Positions 43,890 to 52,224 of a stretch of DNA of 64,000 bases are shown here, in pieces. The notes below the pieces were generated by a model that worked only from the letters and a program-made list of their open reading frames with translations, did no database searches and was not told the origin of the DNA. Position 1 is the stretch's first letter, and the number at the start of each line of letters is the position of its first letter. The stretch lies in the NCBI GenBank assembly GCA_015059285.1, contig SVAS01000001.1, positions 132,217-196,216 of the forward strand, written 5' to 3'. The translations under genes were made by a program, and so were the position numbers. The stretch is from Bacillota bacterium. Lineage in GTDB: Bacteria; Bacillota_I; Bacilli_A; RF39; UBA660.

Positions 43890-46205
43890 ATGTTAGAATT
43901 AAAGAAAATAAAAAAGAGTTATACAACAGGTAATTTCACACAACATGCTTTAAAAGGTATAAATTTAGAATTTCGTGAAAATGAATTTGTGGCTATTTTA
44001 GGACCTAGTGGAAGTGGTAAAACCACTTTATTAAATATCATTGGTGGTCTAGATAGATATGATAGTGGTGATTTAATTATTAATAATAAGTCTACTAAGC
44101 AATTTTCAGATGTTGAATGGGATGCTTATCGTAATAATTGTATAGGTTTTATTTTTCAAAGCTATAATTTAATAAATCACATTAGTGTTTTAGAAAATGT
44201 AGAAATGGGTATGACATTAAGTGGTGTATCTGCTTCTAAAAGAAAAAAGAAAGCTTTACAAGTTTTAAAAAAAGTGGGCTTAAAAGATCATGCTTATAAA
44301 AAACCAAATCAATTATCAGGTGGTCAAATGCAAAGAGTAGCCATTGCTCGTGCTTTAGCTAATGATCCTGATATTATTTTAGCTGATGAACCGACTGGTG
44401 CACTCGATACTAATACTAGTAAGCAAATTATGGATTTAATTGAAGAAATAGCTAAAGATAAATTAGTTGTTATGGTAACACATAATCCAGAACTTGCTAA
44501 AACTTATGCTAATCGTATTGTTGAATTTAAAGATGGTGCGTTAATTAGTGATACTAATCCAGTAACACAAGAAGAAAAACAAGAAAATTCATATAATATC
44601 AAAAAAACATCTATGAGTTTTTGGACAGCTTTAAAATTATCATTTAATAATATAAAAACAAAAAAAGGAAGAACCTTACTTACAGCATTCGCATCTAGTA
44701 TTGGTATAATTGGTATTGCTTTAATATTATCTTTATCAAATGGATTTGATATTGAAATAGATAACTTTCAAGCATCAACTTTATCATCAATGCCAATCAT
44801 TATCTCTGAACAAGCCATGGATTTAGATGAAAATCAAATTAAAGAATTACAAAATGAGATGAATGTTTCTAAAGATAGTGGCGCATATCCAAATACTGAA
44901 AAAATATATCCTTTAAAATCCGTTCAAGAAGTAGTAACACATACTAACATTCTTACGAAAGATTATGTTGATTACATTGAAAAAATAAATTCTAAATATT
45001 TATCAGGATTATCATATACTAGATTAACTAGTTTAAATATGTTAATAAAAACAAATGATGGTTATAAAAAAATAGAAGCTAATTCTTTTAATGTAACTAG
45101 TATTCCAAAAACTTTAAATGATGATATTCCTACGGTTATTACAGATAATTATGATATCTTAAAAGGAAAAATACCTACTAATAAAAACGAACTATTATTA
45201 TATGTTGATAGTAAAAATAGAGTAGATGAAACATTCTTACAAAATTTAGGAGTGGATACTTCTAAAGAAAGTATTAGTTTTGAAGAAATAATGGATTTAG
45301 AAATAAAAGTAATTTTAAATAATGATTTTTATAAATCATTAGGTAATTATTTTACAATTAATACAGATTTTGAAACTATGTATAATAGTAATGATAATGT
45401 GACTTTAAAAATAGTTGGTATCGTTCGTGGCAAAGAAGATAAAGCTATGATTACAAGTGGTACAGGAATTGGGTATACAGAAGAACTTGTTGAATATATT
45501 GTTGAAAAAAATTCTAATTCTGAAATAGTTAAAAAGCAAAAGGAACAAGATTATAATGTTTTAACTGGTCAAAAATTTGATATTGATAGTGAAAGTGGAA
45601 TGACAAAAGAAACAATCCTTTCTTATTTAGGTTCAGATGATATTCCAGTTATGATTAATATCTATCCAAAAGACTTTGAAGCTAAAGATGAAATTATTAA
45701 TTATTTAGATAAATATAATAATAAACAAAAAGAAGAAAATAAAATTTTATATACAGATATGGCTGAATTAATATCTTCATTATCTGGAAGTATTATGGAT
45801 ACTATAACAATCGTTTTAATTGCTTTTTCAGCTATTTCCTTAGTTGTATCTTCAATTATGATAGGAATTATTACATATATTTCCGTATTAGAAAGAACCA
45901 AAGAAATTGGAGTACTTAGAGCTTTAGGTGCCCGTAAAAAAGATATTACGAGAGTATTTAATGCAGAAACCTTTATTATAGGAATTTGCTCTGGTGCATT
46001 AGGAATTATTATAGCAAGATTATTAATTATTCCAGCTAATATAATTATTGAAAATATGTCTGGTCTTCCTAATGTAGCTAAAATGAATCCATGGCACGCA
46101 ATTATGTTAATTATTATAAGTGTTATTTTAACCATTATTGGTGGTTTCATTCCATCTAAAATGGCAGCAAAAAAAGATCCAGTAGAAGCATTAAGAACAG
46201 AATAA
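43890..46205 (+). CDS. MacB-type ABC transporter, ATPase fused to FtsX-like permease
   Basis: A 771-residue fusion. Residues 1-230 are a LolD/MacB-type ATPase (GPSGSGKTT, LSGGQMQRVAIARAL, ILADEPTGALD). After a linker a first membrane helix (about residue 265) is followed by a ~340-residue extracellular domain and three C-terminal helices with the FtsX motif ERTKEIGVLRALGARKKDI. Members act as mechanotransmission machines in antibiotic-peptide resistance or cell-envelope work rather than classical transport. The promoter carries an operator-like dyad, so expression is probably induced; the regulator is not adjacent. Confidence 0.93.
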   Translation: MLELKKIKKSYTTGNFTQHALKGINLEFRENEFVAILGPSGSGKTTLLNIIGGLDRYDSGDLIINNKSTKQFSDVEWDAYRNNCIGFIFQSYNLINHISVLENVEMGMTLSGVSASKRKKKALQVLKKVGLKDHAYKKPNQLSGGQMQRVAIARALANDPDIILADEPTGALDTNTSKQIMDLIEEIAKDKLVVMVTHNPELAKTYANRIVEFKDGALISDTNPVTQEEKQENSYNIKKTSMSFWTALKLSFNNIKTKKGRTLLTAFASSIGIIGIALILSLSNGFDIEIDNFQASTLSSMPIIISEQAMDLDENQIKELQNEMNVSKDSGAYPNTEKIYPLKSVQEVVTHTNILTKDYVDYIEKINSKYLSGLSYTRLTSLNMLIKTNDGYKKIEANSFNVTSIPKTLNDDIPTVITDNYDILKGKIPTNKNELLLYVDSKNRVDETFLQNLGVDTSKESISFEEIMDLEIKVILNNDFYKSLGNYFTINTDFETMYNSNDNVTLKIVGIVRGKEDKAMITSGTGIGYTEELVEYIVEKNSNSEIVKKQKEQDYNVLTGQKFDIDSESGMTKETILSYLGSDDIPVMINIYPKDFEAKDEIINYLDKYNNKQKEENKILYTDMAELISSLSGSIMDTITIVLIAFSAISLVVSSIMIGIITYISVLERTKEIGVLRALGARKKDITRVFNAETFIIGICSGALGIIIARLLIIPANIIIENMSGLPNVAKMNPWHAIMLIIISVILTIIGGFIPSKMAAKKDPVEALRTE

Positions 46206-46231
46206 AGATATAGTTTTATATCTTTTTTTGT
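46204..46231 (+). terminator. Rho-independent terminator
   Basis: Arms AAAGATATA and TATATCTTT, GTTT loop, T tail. Confidence 0.85.
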
Positions 46232-46255
46232 GTTATACTTAAATAGAGGTGTAGT

Positions 46256-46744
46256 ATGGAAAGAGTAGATAAAATAAATTATTACTTAGACATTGCAGAA
46301 TCGGTTTTAGAAAGAGGTACATGTTTAAGAAGAAATTTTGGTGCTATTATAGTTAAAAATGATGAAATTATTTCAACTGGATATGTAGGTGCTCCAAGAG
46401 GGAGAGCAAATTGTTGTGATCTAAAATATTGCATGAGAGAAAAATTAAATATTCCTCGCGGCGAAAGATATGAATTATGTAGAAGCGTACATGCTGAACA
46501 AAATGCTATTATAAGCGCAGAACGCAAAGCAATGATAGGTTCCACTTTATATTTGGTTGGAAAAAATTATGGGGAAGATAAATATGTAGAAAATGCAAGA
46601 CCTTGTGCTTTATGTAAAAGGATGATTATTAATGCCGGAATTAAAGAAGTTATAGTTAGAAACAACAAGAAAGATTATACTAAAATTGATGTTAATGAAT
46701 TTATCACAAACGATGAAAGCCTTGATGGAGTATTAGGTTATTAA
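46256..46744 (+). CDS. Deoxycytidylate (dCMP) deaminase family protein
   Basis: A 162-residue zinc deaminase with the active-site motifs HAEQNAI and PCALCKRMI. Size and the CGR-like region (GAPRGRANCCDLKYCMRE) match ComEB/dCMP deaminase, which makes dUMP for dTTP synthesis. RBS GAGGTGTAGT. Stand-alone gene bracketed by terminators. Confidence 0.9.
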   Translation: MERVDKINYYLDIAESVLERGTCLRRNFGAIIVKNDEIISTGYVGAPRGRANCCDLKYCMREKLNIPRGERYELCRSVHAEQNAIISAERKAMIGSTLYLVGKNYGEDKYVENARPCALCKRMIINAGIKEVIVRNNKKDYTKIDVNEFITNDESLDGVLGY

Positions 46745-46751
46745 AACAAAG

Positions 46752-46777
46752 AGATTTATAAATAAATCTTTTTTTTT
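46752..46777 (+). terminator. Rho-independent terminator
   Basis: Arms AGATTTAT and ATAAATCT, 2-base loop, long T-run. Confidence 0.75.
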
Positions 46778-46912
46778 GGATTTTACTTCCCTAAATTAGT
46801 CAAAAAGTGATATAATTGTTTTAGAAAAAATGGTAAAATTTTCCATTTTTGAGAAATATCATTTCCTTATTAATATTTCTTATCAATTTTACTTATGTTA
46901 AGGAGTGATGAA

Positions 46913-48190
46913 ATGCCAAAAATATATAACGGTAAAGATGTTTACACTGCTGCAATGGAAAGATTTGAATATATTTTTAATAATTTTGATAACTACTATT
47001 TTTCCGTAAGTGGTGGTAAAGATAGTAGCGTAATGCTACAATTAGCTGCAAAAAAAGCACGTGAAATGAATAAAAAAATAAGCGTTTTATATGTTGACTT
47101 AGAAGCTCAATATAAAGCAACTATAGACCATATTTATGAACTTATTGATGAAGTTAAAGATGTTTTAGATAATTGGTATTGGATCGCTATGCCATTAGCT
47201 TTGAGAAATGCTGTTTCTATTATTCAACCTAAATGGATTTGTTGGAATACAAAAGAAAAACGTAAATGGGTAAGAGACTTACCAAAAAACGAATGGGTTA
47301 TTAATGAAAAAAACTATCCTAAAGAGTGGGATTGGTTTTATAAAGGTATGGAATTTGAAGAATTTATTTTGTATTTTGCTGATTGGTTTAATAAAAAAAA
47401 TGGTGGAACTACTGCTTGTTGTATTGGCATTAGAACCGCAGAAAGTTTAAATCGTTTTCGCACAATTACGAATAAAAAGAAAGAAAAATTTCAAAATAAA
47501 AGTTGGACAACTAGATTTCATATAAAAAATCATGCCATTAATGTTTACAACGTTTTTCCTTTGTATGATTGGAAAGCAGAAGATGATTGGACCGCTGTAT
47601 TTAAGTTTGATTTAAAATATAACGATATTTATGAACAAATGTATAAAAATGGTTTATCTATTTATGAACAACGCCTATGCCAACCTTATGGTGATGATCA
47701 AAAAAATGGTCTTAATCAATTTAAAGCATTAGAATATGATACTTGGGAAAAAGTTTTAAATAGAGTTCATGGTGTTAATTTTGGTAACATATATTGTAGA
47801 ACTAGTGTGTTAGGGTATATGAAAACAGAAAAACCAGATAATATGACATGGCAACAATATACAGTTTTTTTACTTGAAAGTTTAGGTCTTTATGTTCCAG
47901 AACTGAGAGATCATTATTATGTTAAGATAAAAGGTTTCTTCAGATGGTATGAAAAAAAAGCCGGAATATTACCAAATGAAATAAAAGATGAAGAAGACAA
48001 AAGGTTAGAAAACTTAAGAAGAGTGGCAAGTTGGAGAAGAATTGCTAGAGCTCTTGAAAGAAATGACTTTTGGATGAAACGCTTAAGTTACTGTCAAAGT
48101 AAAAAAGATGCTAAAAAACTAGTTGAACTTCAGAAAAAATATAAAAATCTAATTGATAAAAATGATAGCCACTTTCAAGGGATAGAGTAA
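46913..48190 (+). CDS. IbrA-like DUF3440 phosphoadenosine-phosphosulfate-reductase-family protein
   Basis: AAGGAG selects the ATG at 46913 (425 residues). The PP-loop SGGKDSSVMLQLA lies near residue 35, and the long tryptophan-rich middle (WYWIAMPLALRNAV, GMEFEEF, GGTTACCIGIRTAES) matches DUF3440/IbrA. IbrA-IbrB pairs are known as regulators of immunoglobulin-binding genes in E. coli prophages and are common on mobile elements, also beside DNA-modification genes. Its partner IbrB-like gene lies 450 bp downstream with a small GNAT-like gene between. Confidence 0.88.
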   Translation: MPKIYNGKDVYTAAMERFEYIFNNFDNYYFSVSGGKDSSVMLQLAAKKAREMNKKISVLYVDLEAQYKATIDHIYELIDEVKDVLDNWYWIAMPLALRNAVSIIQPKWICWNTKEKRKWVRDLPKNEWVINEKNYPKEWDWFYKGMEFEEFILYFADWFNKKNGGTTACCIGIRTAESLNRFRTITNKKKEKFQNKSWTTRFHIKNHAINVYNVFPLYDWKAEDDWTAVFKFDLKYNDIYEQMYKNGLSIYEQRLCQPYGDDQKNGLNQFKALEYDTWEKVLNRVHGVNFGNIYCRTSVLGYMKTEKPDNMTWQQYTVFLLESLGLYVPELRDHYYVKIKGFFRWYEKKAGILPNEIKDEEDKRLENLRRVASWRRIARALERNDFWMKRLSYCQSKKDAKKLVELQKKYKNLIDKNDSHFQGIE

Positions 48191-48201
48191 GGAGTAGTTT
48201 T

Positions 48202-48642
48202 ATGAATGCTGTAAAGAAATATGAAGTAAAAGAAAAATATAATATTAAAGTCTATATGGGAAAATATGATAAAAAAGAATTTTACGGACAAATGGGGGAA
48301 TTCTTTGCTGATCGTAATTATAGAAAACAATTACCATATTTAATCAATGATGTAGATAAAATTTGGTATTTAGTTTATGATAAAAATAAATTTATTGGTT
48401 TTTTTGGAGTTAAAATTTGTACTGAAAACACTTTGATTTCGGATATTTATTTTGAAGACGCTCCAAATAAAATAAACGCTTTTAAATATACAGCTGAATT
48501 TTTAGTTGACTTATATCAAGAAGAAGAATTAAAAGTACTAACAAAAATAAAAGAAGAACAAAACATTTGGTTAAAATTAGGTTTTGTCAAAGCAGGAACT
48601 AGAGGAAATTATTTAATATTAATTAAAGAAGGTAAAAAATGA
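48202..48642 (+). CDS. Small GNAT-like protein of the IbrA-IbrB cassette
   Basis: A 146-residue protein; residues 55-75 (KIWYLVYDKNKFIGFFGVK) and the end (WLKLGFVKAGTRGNYLILIK) follow the strand order of GNAT acetyltransferases, but the acetyl-CoA loop is weak. It overlaps the next ATG by 4 bp and starts 11 bp after the IbrA-like gene, so the three genes form one operon. Confidence 0.65.
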   Translation: MNAVKKYEVKEKYNIKVYMGKYDKKEFYGQMGEFFADRNYRKQLPYLINDVDKIWYLVYDKNKFIGFFGVKICTENTLISDIYFEDAPNKINAFKYTAEFLVDLYQEEELKVLTKIKEEQNIWLKLGFVKAGTRGNYLILIKEGKK

Positions 48643-49184
48643 AACCAATAACTTTTCCTGTCTTAGATGTAAAAATGGTGCCAATTAAGAAAGTTCTTGC
48701 TAATGATTACAACCCCAATAAAGTAGCTTATCCTGAAATGCAACTATTAAGATATTCAATTGAACAAGATGGGTACACTCAACCAATAGTTACATACTAT
48801 GATAAGAAAAATGATGCTTATATTATAGTAGATGGTTTTCATAGATATAGATGTGCTAAGGAGTATTTTCATTTAGACGAAATACCCGTAGTAGTAATAA
48901 GTAAAGATATTAAACATCGTATGGCTTCCACAATTCGTCATAATCGTGCCCGTGGAACTCATCAAATAAAAGATATGAGTGTAATCGTAAAAGATTTAAC
49001 AGAATTCGGTTGGAGTGATCAAAAAATATGTAGCGAATTAGGTATGGAATTAGATGAAGTTATTAGACTAAAACAAATAACAGGACTAAAAGAAGCTTTT
49101 CAAAATCATGAGTTTAGTAAATCTTGGGATGAATTTGAAAAAAAATATTATCCTGATGAAGTTTCTGAAGAAGTCAATTCATAA
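48639..49184 (+). CDS. IbrB-like ParB N-terminal domain protein
   Basis: A 181-residue protein with a ParB/sulfiredoxin-fold nuclease or NTP-binding domain: VDGFHRYRCAKE and the box IRHNRARGTHQ, then a short HTH-like region (SDQKICSELGMELDEVIRLKQI). This is the IbrB layout. ParB-fold domains bind CTP or ATP. Together with the PAPS-reductase-like protein it probably works on a nucleotide or nucleic-acid substrate; exact role unknown. Confidence 0.88.
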   Translation: MKPITFPVLDVKMVPIKKVLANDYNPNKVAYPEMQLLRYSIEQDGYTQPIVTYYDKKNDAYIIVDGFHRYRCAKEYFHLDEIPVVVISKDIKHRMASTIRHNRARGTHQIKDMSVIVKDLTEFGWSDQKICSELGMELDEVIRLKQITGLKEAFQNHEFSKSWDEFEKKYYPDEVSEEVNS

Positions 49185-49217
49185 AAGAATTAGTATTTAA
49201 ATTATGGTAAAAAAAAG

Positions 49218-49247
49218 CTAAAAAACAAATGTTTTTTAGTTTTTTTT
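49218..49247 (+). terminator. Rho-independent terminator of the Ibr-like operon
   Basis: Perfect arms CTAAAAAACA and TGTTTTTTAG, T tail. Confidence 0.8.
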
Positions 49248-49317
49248 GTATAAAATCATAAAAATAAAAAGGATTTTGTTAACTTCTTAGCGAATATTAA
49301 TAATAGGAGGTAATAAA

Positions 49318-50082
49318 ATGCATGAATTAACAGGAAAAGACAATGAATTTGAATTTGTTAAATATTTTAATGGTAAAAAAATTTCAGAATTGAATCCAAA
49401 ATTCAGAGAATTGGTAGATAAACTATATCCATTTGAAAACGAAAACTCAATAATCAAAAGTTGGCGTAATCATTATCCACAAAAAACTGATATATTTATC
49501 AGGATTAATGGTGTAATGAAAGGAATTAGTATAAAAAAAGGAATGAAAAATTCAGTTCATGTGGACAGAATAACAGATTTTATTCATTTTTTGATTGATA
49601 ATAAAGTTGATGAAGATATTGTAATTGAATATTTAAAGTATCACTATGCTGATGGAAGTATAAATGGAACTGGCAAAAAGAGATTATCTTGTGAAGAATA
49701 TAAAACAAATAATCAGTTAGGAATTGATAGTATTAACAAAGCTTTTAATGATGAGAAAATATTACGTAAAGCAATTGAGAAATTTGTTATAAAAGGAAAC
49801 AATTCAGATTTTTATATTGATGCAATGATTTATGGAACTATTGACGATTTTTTATGGATAACTAAAAAGGAAGTAATAAATATCATTTTGTCAAAGCGAA
49901 ATGTTTATTCAACTGCAGTTCATTTTGGTCCTTTAGTTTGTCAACCTAAAAATAGATGTTTAAACTTTAATTCTAAATATGAAAAAGACCGATTTTGTGT
50001 ACAGTTGAAATGGTATAGTTTGTTTGATGATATTATTGAATATATGAATATTAAGGAAATGAATAAGAGAGCTCAATGGTAG
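49318..50082 (+). CDS. Possible PD-(D/E)XK-type endonuclease
   Basis: A 254-residue protein I do not assign to a family. Residues 55-80 (KTDIFIRINGVMKGISIKKG) have the D-x(n)-(S/E)xK layout of PD-(D/E)XK nucleases, with serine where an acid is usual, and a conserved-looking SVHVDRI follows. Restriction-enzyme-like proteins often have this pattern. No methylase is adjacent. AGGAGGTAATAAA RBS. Its stop region coincides with a tRNA-Gly D-arm-like sequence. Confidence 0.5.
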   Translation: MHELTGKDNEFEFVKYFNGKKISELNPKFRELVDKLYPFENENSIIKSWRNHYPQKTDIFIRINGVMKGISIKKGMKNSVHVDRITDFIHFLIDNKVDEDIVIEYLKYHYADGSINGTGKKRLSCEEYKTNNQLGIDSINKAFNDEKILRKAIEKFVIKGNNSDFYIDAMIYGTIDDFLWITKKEVINIILSKRNVYSTAVHFGPLVCQPKNRCLNFNSKYEKDRFCVQLKWYSLFDDIIEYMNIKEMNKRAQW

Positions 50083-50097
50083 AACTCTCTTTATTTG
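50062..50097 (+). terminator. Hairpin overlapping the end of the 49318 gene
   Basis: AATAAGAGAG pairs with CTCTCTTTATT with one bulged T; the loop holds AATGGTAGAA of a tRNA-like remnant. Confidence 0.5.
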
Positions 50098-50133
50098 TTT
50101 TTAATAACTGACAGGTTAAGAAAGTGGGTCCGA
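50072..50133 (+). pseudogene. Decayed tRNA-Gly(UCC)-like remnant
   Basis: TCAATGGTAGAACTCT (50072-50088 area) is identical to the D-arm of the intact tRNA-Gly(UCC), and TAAGAAAGTGGGTCCGA (50115-50132 area) matches its variable loop and T-arm at all but one base, in the right order on the plus strand. The anticodon arm between them is replaced by unrelated sequence. It is inverted relative to the intact gene about 55 bp away and shares its unusual TCCGA T-loop. Confidence 0.6.
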
Positions 50134-50140
50134 AAAAGTA

Positions 50141-50178
50141 CAAAAAAAATGAACTAACTAAATAGTTCATTTAAACTA
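50141..50178 (-). terminator. Terminator of tRNA-Gly(UCC)
   Basis: On the minus strand, TGAACTA and TAGTTCA arms followed by TTTTTTTT. Confidence 0.8.
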
Positions 50179-50185
50179 TCAAATT

Positions 50186-50259
50186 GGAGCGGGTGATGGG
50201 AATCGGACCCACGTTCTTAGCTTGGAAGGCTAGAGTTCTACCATTGAACTACACCCGCA
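50186..50259 (-). tRNA. tRNA-Gly(UCC) with unusual T-loop
   Basis: Acceptor GCGGGTG/CACCCGC, D-arm GTTCAATGGTAGAAC, anticodon loop CTTCCAA (TCC), encoded CCA. The T-loop reads TCCGATT, so position 55, nearly always U, is C. The first anticodon-stem pair is C-A. Confidence 0.9.
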
Positions 50260-50314
50260 AAATAGTAGGCACCATTAATATTACTAGAAATAAAGAAAAA
50301 AGTCAATACTTTTT

Positions 50315-50968
50315 TTAAAATTTTTCTTCTTTCATAATCCACTTGATATCTTCTATGGCTTTATCAATATTAAATCTCCCATTTCCAACAGGATAGTATA
50401 CAGCATACATTTTATAAGTTTTATCATTAATAGTTTTTGAATAACATTTTTTTCTAACTAATGAGACTGATATTTTTTCTTGTAGAACAATTGAACTAAC
50501 TTGGTTTCCAAACAAAATAATCACCTTAGGTTTAATTATTTCAAACTCTTTATATAATAGATGTAAATATTTTTCATATGTAGAATTAGGTAATTCTCTA
50601 GCATCTATCTGTGTACACTTTCCCAAGTTAGTTATAAAGTACTTATGTTTTTTTACATTTTCGTACACTTGTTCAGCAAAATTTTCAGACCAATCTGAGC
50701 CTTTTAAATTTTTAATTTCAGTATATAACTTTTTATCTAATAATTTTAGTGAATAAAATAAGTCCCAAATATTTTTTGTGCCAATCCAAGGAGACTTTAG
50801 TCCCTTCCAATTTTTATTTGCGGCAATATTTCTTTTTGTAGGATTCATAAATACAAAACAAATATTTGGATTTGTCTCACATCCCCCATTGTATATAGAA
50901 TCTAAATTAATATCGCCATATGTTTTTTGTAGAATATCATATTCTTTATTTAATTCTTTTAGTGTCAT
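50315..50968 (-). CDS. Uracil-DNA glycosylase superfamily protein
   Basis: A 217-residue protein with the UDG-fold order: FVFMNPTKRN as motif 1, a central TNLGKCTQ, PKVIILFGNQV and a late YPVGNGRFN in the place of the HPSP motif. The catalytic residues differ from family 1 and 4 enzymes and no Fe-S cysteine set is clear, so it may act on another base or none. Divergent from spoVS. Confidence 0.72.
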   Translation of the reverse strand: MTLKELNKEYDILQKTYGDINLDSIYNGGCETNPNICFVFMNPTKRNIAANKNWKGLKSPWIGTKNIWDLFYSLKLLDKKLYTEIKNLKGSDWSENFAEQVYENVKKHKYFITNLGKCTQIDARELPNSTYEKYLHLLYKEFEIIKPKVIILFGNQVSSIVLQEKISVSLVRKKCYSKTINDKTYKMYAVYYPVGNGRFNIDKAIEDIKWIMKEEKF

Positions 50969-51074
50969 ATATTTTTACCTCTTATAAATTATATCACTTT
51001 TTGATTATATTTGTATATCATATTAATTATTAAACAACATATAATTAATTGTAGAAAGAGGAGGAATAATATAT

Positions 51075-51335
51075 ATGGAAACACTTAAAGTTGGTGCTAA
51101 ATCAAATCCTAATTCTGTTGCGGGAGCACTTGCTAATGTTTTTAGAGAAAAAGGAGCAGTAGAAATTCAAGCCATAGGTGCTGGAGCATTAAATCAAGCA
51201 ATAAAATCAATAGCTATTGCACGAGGGTTTGTGGCACCTAGTGGTAAAAATTTAATATGCATCCCAGCGTTTACAGACATCGTAATTGATGGTGAAGAAA
51301 GAACTGCTATAAAACTTATCGTAGAAGCAAGATAA
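51075..51335 (+). CDS. spoVS: Stage V sporulation protein S (SpoVS)
   Basis: An 86-residue Alba-like protein almost matching the highly conserved SpoVS (LKVGAKSNPNSVAGALA, EIQAIGAGALNQAIKSIAIARG, IPAFTDI). Widely kept in non-sporulating Bacillota, where it probably binds nucleic acid. AGAGGAGGAATAAT RBS; own terminator. Confidence 0.95.
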   Translation: METLKVGAKSNPNSVAGALANVFREKGAVEIQAIGAGALNQAIKSIAIARGFVAPSGKNLICIPAFTDIVIDGEERTAIKLIVEAR

Positions 51336-51351
51336 ACTTGCTTTTTTTTTG
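51325..51351 (+). terminator. Rho-independent terminator of spoVS
   Basis: Arms AAGCAAG and CTTGCTT, ATAAA loop holding the stop, T-run. Confidence 0.85.
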
Positions 51352-51386
51352 GTCAAATATTATAATGATTTTAGAAAGGAGATAAT

Positions 51387-51803
51387 ATGGATCCTAATTT
51401 AAAAAGAAGTATTATACTAGAACATTATCAAAATCCTAAAAATAAAGGATTAATTGATGATGAAAATTACATAAAAATAAATATGAACAATGAAAGTTGT
51501 ATAGATGAAATTGATTTAATGGTAAAAATTAAAGATAGTATTATTGAAGATATTAGATTTGATGGTGAGGCTTGTGCTATATGCACTAGCTCAACTTCAA
51601 TAATGATTAATACATTAATTGGTAAAACAATTGACGAAGTGCAAGAGATTTATACTAATTTTGAAAATATGGTTAATGAAAATGAATATAAGAGTGAATT
51701 ATTAGAAGAAGCAAATGTATATGATGATATATATAAACAGCCAAATAGAAAAAAATGTGCTTTACTTCCTTGGTGGGGTATAAATAAAATTATAAATAAA
51801 TAG
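51387..51803 (+). CDS. sufU: SufU-type iron-sulfur/zinc sulfur-transfer protein
   Basis: A 138-residue NifU-N-like protein with the SufU ligands: NESCIDEI (Cys and Asp), GEACAICTSS (Cys) and RKKCALLPW (Cys). In Bacilli SufU takes persulfide from SufS in a zinc-dependent way. Usually it sits in sufCDSUB; here sufC, sufD and sufS are missing from the neighbourhood, and a small unknown gene separates it from sufB. Confidence 0.9.
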   Translation: MDPNLKRSIILEHYQNPKNKGLIDDENYIKINMNNESCIDEIDLMVKIKDSIIEDIRFDGEACAICTSSTSIMINTLIGKTIDEVQEIYTNFENMVNENEYKSELLEEANVYDDIYKQPNRKKCALLPWWGINKIINK

Positions 51804-51815
51804 TAGGTGAATAAT

Positions 51816-52172
51816 ATGAATATTTATAAAGTTTCAACTTGTAAATTCACAGAAGCAGAAGACTGTTCATATATAACTCGTTTGGCTGTAGATAAATATG
51901 TGGATCACTTTTGTACTTTTGATTGTGAAACAAACATAGCTACAGATTTATTTAGTCAAGAACAGTTTTATGTGTTAAAAAAATCTTCAAACAATCGCAT
52001 TTTACAATCAGAAGTAGCAAAAATTAATTTTGTCGATAGCTTTGGAGTGAGGATAGAAAAATTAAAATTGAAATCATTATCGCGAAGTGAACAAATACAA
52101 CTAGGTTTAGCTTATTATAAATATCAAATACTAAGTAAAACGAAAGGTAAACAAAAAGTAATAAAAAGATAG
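51816..52172 (+). CDS. Small unknown protein between sufU and sufB
   Basis: TAGGTGA favours the ATG at 51816 (118 residues) over the GTG at 51807. It has five cysteines in the first 40 residues (VSTCKF, EDCSY, DHFCTFDCET), a pattern that might bind a metal, then a charged C-terminal half. Thirteen bases after sufU and before the sufB unit, so an Fe-S related role is plausible but unproven. Confidence 0.65.
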   Translation: MNIYKVSTCKFTEAEDCSYITRLAVDKYVDHFCTFDCETNIATDLFSQEQFYVLKKSSNNRILQSEVAKINFVDSFGVRIEKLKLKSLSRSEQIQLGLAYYKYQILSKTKGKQKVIKR

Positions 52173-52192
52173 ATTTTACTATCTTTTCTTTT
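52164..52192 (+). terminator. Rho-independent terminator between the sufU unit and sufB
   Basis: Arms AAAAGATAG and CTATCTTTT, ATTTTA loop. Confidence 0.8.
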
Positions 52193-52224
52193 GTTTTTAA
52201 TATATAATGTATATGGTGATATTT

